64,000 nucleotides of DNA from Bacteroidetes bacterium UBA7662 (GTDB lineage Bacteria > Bacteroidota > Bacteroidia > UBA7662), in NCBI GenBank assembly GCA_002483345.1, contig DLHS01000016.1, positions 155,224 through 219,223 of the forward strand, written 5' to 3'. This document shows, piece by piece, positions 61,429-64,000 of this stretch; the stretch's first letter is position 1, and each line of letters starts with the position of its first letter. Made by a program: the position numbers and the translations under genes. Under the pieces are notes generated by a model. That model was not told the origin of the DNA. It did no database searches and worked only from the letters and a program-made list of their open reading frames with translations.

Positions 61429-62964
61429 ATGTCAAGACCCGTTCGCGTACGCTTTGCACCTAGTCCAACCGGCCCTTTGCATCCCGGAGGTGTTCGTACT
61501 GCGTTATTTAACTACTTGTTAGCCAAACAATTGGGAGGAACCTTTATCCTCCGCATAGAAGATACTGATCAGACACGTTTTGTACCGGGCGCTGAAGAAT
61601 TCATCATCCATTCGCTTAACTGGTGTGGTATCACTTTCGATGAGGGTGTACACATGGGTGGTCCTTACGGCCCGTACCGTCAGAGTGAGCGCAAGGCCAT
61701 GTACCGCCAGTATGCAGACCAGCTTATTGCGGCAGGTCATGCTTACTATGCCTTTGATACAGAAACAGAACTGGAGGAAATGCGTGAACGCCTGAAACGG
61801 GCTAACGTAGCTTCGCCTCAATACAACAGCATTACCCGGGTGAATATGAAAAATTCACTCTCCCTTCCCGCCGACGAAACCCAACGCCGCCTCGATGCCG
61901 GGGATCCCTATGTAATTCGCTTCAAAATGCCCCGCAACGAAGAAGTGAAGGTAAAAGACATCATACGGGGCTGGGTAGTGGTAAATACCGCCCAGCTTGA
62001 CGACAAAGTGCTCTTCAAAAGTGATGGCATGCCCACCTACCACCTCGCCAATGTGGTAGACGATTACCTCATGAAAATCACCCACGTCATCCGGGGGGAG
62101 GAGTGGCTGCCCAGCGCTCCTTTGCATGTGTTGTTGTACCAGTCGTTCGGCTGGGAAGAGGTTATGCCCGAATTCGCGCACCTTCCCCTCCTCCTCAAAC
62201 CCGATGGCGACGGTAAACTCAGCAAACGCGATGGTGACCGTTTGGGGCTTCCGTTTTACGCCATTGCCTGGACCAATCCCGAAAATGGGGAAGTCACGGC
62301 CGGTTACCGCGAAGCGGGCTATTTCCCGGAAGCTTACATCAACTTCCTGGCATTGCTCGGCTGGAATCCGGGCGATAACCGGGAGATTTTCAGCATGGCT
62401 GAACTTATCCAGGTATTCAGCCTCGACCGGGTAAACAAACATGGTGCCCGTTACGATTTCCAGAAACTGAACTGGTTCAACCAACAGTACCTCCGCCACC
62501 GCAGCGATGCCGAACTGGCTAAAATGGTAATGCCGGAACTCAAAGCCCAGGGTCATGAATTCAACAAAAACTACGTTCAGGAAGTCTGTCGTCTGATGAA
62601 AGAACGCTGGTCGGTCGTAAGTGATTTCTGGGGTAGTTCACAATATTTCTTTGAAGCACCTACAGCCTATGAGACTGAGGTAGTTGGAAAACGCTGGAAA
62701 GATGCAGTTCCCGGTTTCATCGCCGAACTGACAGATGTTTTTGAGGAGATGAAATCGTTTAAAGCGGCTGAAATTGAAGCCGAATTCAACAAAACAGCTG
62801 AAAAAATGGGACTGAAATCCGGCCAGCTGATGCAGGCATACCGTCTGGCCATCAGTGGCCAGGGGGCAGGACCTGCCGTATATGAAATGAGTGAGCTGCT
62901 GGGGCACGATGAGGTGGTGAACCGCCTGCGTACCGCACTCAAAATCCTGGGAAATCATGGCTAA
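61429..62964 (+). CDS. gltX: Glutamyl-tRNA synthetase
   Basis: 511 aa, full length. The ATP-binding HIGH-type motif reads HPGG (18-21) in FAPSPTGPLHPGGVRTALFN, with Pro where Ile or Val is usual, and the KMSKS-type motif reads KLSKR (263-267). It charges tRNA-Glu. Followed with an 8-nt overlap by a small gene and then a crotonase gene. Confidence 0.96.
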   Translation: MSRPVRVRFAPSPTGPLHPGGVRTALFNYLLAKQLGGTFILRIEDTDQTRFVPGAEEFIIHSLNWCGITFDEGVHMGGPYGPYRQSERKAMYRQYADQLIAAGHAYYAFDTETELEEMRERLKRANVASPQYNSITRVNMKNSLSLPADETQRRLDAGDPYVIRFKMPRNEEVKVKDIIRGWVVVNTAQLDDKVLFKSDGMPTYHLANVVDDYLMKITHVIRGEEWLPSAPLHVLLYQSFGWEEVMPEFAHLPLLLKPDGDGKLSKRDGDRLGLPFYAIAWTNPENGEVTAGYREAGYFPEAYINFLALLGWNPGDNREIFSMAELIQVFSLDRVNKHGARYDFQKLNWFNQQYLRHRSDAELAKMVMPELKAQGHEFNKNYVQEVCRLMKERWSVVSDFWGSSQYFFEAPTAYETEVVGKRWKDAVPGFIAELTDVFEEMKSFKAAEIEAEFNKTAEKMGLKSGQLMQAYRLAISGQGAGPAVYEMSELLGHDEVVNRLRTALKILGNHG

Positions 62965-63184
62965 AAAAGACAAAAGCAAACCACAGCTCGATCCGTCGCT
63001 GGAAGGCTTCAACATCACCATCAATTCTTTCGGTGAAATAAGGTCAACGATAGATGTAAAGCGGCTCAACGATTTTCTGGATGAAAACGTAGCCGACAAA
63101 AAGCTGGTCGACCGGGAAGATCACAAAAACAACAAACTGAAAAAGGATAAATCTTCAGAAGAAGACGAAACAAAAAAACCATGA
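62957..63184 (+). CDS. 75-aa hydrophilic protein of unknown function
   Basis: Lys/Asp-rich, with a central ordered-looking part (LEGFNITINSFGEIRSTIDVKRLNDFLDENV) and a charged tail (KLKKDKSSEEDETKKP). The start overlaps gltX by 8 nt and the stop overlaps the next start (ATGA). Small proteins with a similar FxIxxNxFGEIxxxxxIDxLNxFLD core are found near gltX in Bacteroidota as far as I recall; their role is unknown. Confidence 0.78.
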   Translation: MAKKDKSKPQLDPSLEGFNITINSFGEIRSTIDVKRLNDFLDENVADKKLVDREDHKNNKLKKDKSSEEDETKKP

Positions 63185-63957
63185 GCTACCAAAACATCCT
63201 GTACGGCGTTAGCGAAGGCCTGGCCATTATCACCATCAACCGACCTGAAAAGCTGAATGCCCTCAATATCCAGACGCTTTCAGAAATCGACAAAGCGGTA
63301 CGCGCTGCCCAGAAAGACAGGGACGTAAGTGGTATCATACTCACCGGCTCAGGAGAAAAAGCTTTTGCTGCAGGAGCCGACATCAGCGAGTTTGCCGGTT
63401 TTACGCACGATCAGGGGCAGGATTTATCTGCCCGTGGCCATGCTATTTTCAACAACATCGAAAATTCGAATAAACCTGTCATCGCAGCAGTCAACGGTTT
63501 TGCACTGGGTGGTGGCTGTGAGCTGGCCATGGCATGCCACCTGCGGGTAGCTTCGGCCAATGCCAGATTTGGTCAGCCTGAAGTAAATCTCGGCCTGATT
63601 CCGGGTTATGCCGGCACCCAGCGGCTGGTGCAGCTGGTTGGCAAAGGCAAAGCGCTTGAACTGCTGCTTACTGCCGATGCCATCAAGGCCGATGAAGCCC
63701 ATCGGCTGGGGCTGGTAAACCACATGGTAGAAACGGTGGCTGAATTGCTCCCCAAAACCACAGAAATCCTCCAAAAAATTGCCGCCAAGGGCCCGAATGC
63801 CGTAGCGCAGGTGATAACGCTAGTCAATGATTTCTTTGACAAGGAAGAAAACGGCTTTGATAATGAAATAGAAGCCTTCGGCAGTCTCTTCCAGACTCCC
63901 GAGTTCAAAGAAGGCACCTCAGCATTTCTGGAAAAACGCCCGGCTAAATTCAGGTAG
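63181..63957 (+). CDS. Enoyl-CoA hydratase/isomerase family protein
   Basis: 258 aa. Oxyanion-hole segments AFAAGADISEF and GFALGGGCELAMAC, and both hydratase glutamates, Glu114 and Glu134 (GQPEVNLGLIPGYAGTQRL), are present, so true hydratase activity (addition of water to 2-enoyl-CoA) is likely. It could serve fatty acid or butyrate-type metabolism. It is third in the gltX unit. A GCGGGC-AAA-GCCCGC hairpin (63958-63972) follows directly but lacks a T tail. Confidence 0.93.
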   Translation: MSYQNILYGVSEGLAIITINRPEKLNALNIQTLSEIDKAVRAAQKDRDVSGIILTGSGEKAFAAGADISEFAGFTHDQGQDLSARGHAIFNNIENSNKPVIAAVNGFALGGGCELAMACHLRVASANARFGQPEVNLGLIPGYAGTQRLVQLVGKGKALELLLTADAIKADEAHRLGLVNHMVETVAELLPKTTEILQKIAAKGPNAVAQVITLVNDFFDKEENGFDNEIEAFGSLFQTPEFKEGTSAFLEKRPAKFR

Positions 63958-64000
63958 GCGGGCAAAGCCCGCACGCAGTCGATGGTCGATAATCCATAGT

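Overview
This is a 64 kb piece of a chromosome from a member of the Bacteroidota. The evidence is a TamB gene followed by a lipid-anchored TamA homologue (TamL type), a PorV/PorQ-like barrel, DUF5686, DUF1573, DUF2892 and DUF962 proteins, a PhoB-type regulator behind a short histidine kinase, perfect TAnnTTTG promoter octamers 15-28 nt upstream of start codons, almost no purine-rich ribosome binding sites, and a tRNA without an encoded CCA. Base composition looks near 50% GC. Saprospiria, Chitinophagia or Cytophagia relatives are all possible; I cannot place it further. No insertion sequence, prophage, integrase or CRISPR array is visible. Most of the window is ordinary, compactly organised core chromosome.

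Layout. 1-9.5 kb, leftward: tamB-tamL, ferredoxin reductase and its [2Fe-2S] ferredoxin, a zeta-toxin-like kinase overlapping a 51-aa ORF, and asd with a small b5-like haem-binding protein. 9.5-12.1 kb: a secreted lamin-tail-domain protein. 12.0-18.1 kb: an ArsR-type regulator and a tight seven-gene unit rpmH-rnpA-yidD-S41 protease-TauE/SafE exporter-M28 peptidase-tsaB. 18.2-20.5 kb: a sulfane-sulfur module (ArsR regulator, unusual repeat/hairpin, CstB-like persulfide dioxygenase, rhodanese). 20.5-22.2 kb: a GNAT-ABM fusion and a PfkB kinase.

22.3-24.4 kb is the least ordinary stretch. An intact tRNA-Asn is followed by a scrambled tRNA-like copy split by two palindromes, a GIY-YIG nuclease gene broken by two frameshifts, a VOC-like fragment, an intact acetyltransferase and a frameshifted PhnB-like gene. 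I read it as a decaying accessory patch at a tRNA locus.

24.4-42.4 kb: a lipoprotein and barrel pair, a 714-aa EF-hand membrane protein of unknown function, a two-component system divergent from a DUF1573 protein with helically phased TTAACA repeats between them, a DUF2461 protein, an ECF42-type sigma factor with its DGPF/YCII partner, a putative metalloprotease, the PorV-like/NHL lipoprotein/lipoprotein cluster, a Crp/Fnr regulator with two small membrane proteins, and uvrB. 42.4-46.7 kb: aroE, DUF368, a ComA-like phosphosulfolactate synthase and a TPR protein in one operon. 46.8-56.1 kb: M1 peptidase and ALDH7-type dehydrogenase, a DUF6090-like protein, two exported thioredoxin-fold proteins and a DUF5686 protein. 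56.1-57.7 kb: membrane protein, HTH regulator and barrel. 57.7-61.2 kb: a complete sodium-pumping methylmalonyl-CoA decarboxylase-type operon. 61.4-64 kb: gltX, a 75-aa protein and a crotonase-family hydratase.

Links between genes. Three loci touch sulfite: the persulfide dioxygenase makes it, the ComA homologue would consume it with phosphoenolpyruvate, and the TauE/SafE protein could export it or a sulfonate; whether they cooperate is inference. Two separate intergenic regions carry the same CACTCTC heptamer array, and one array has been read into the end of aroE.
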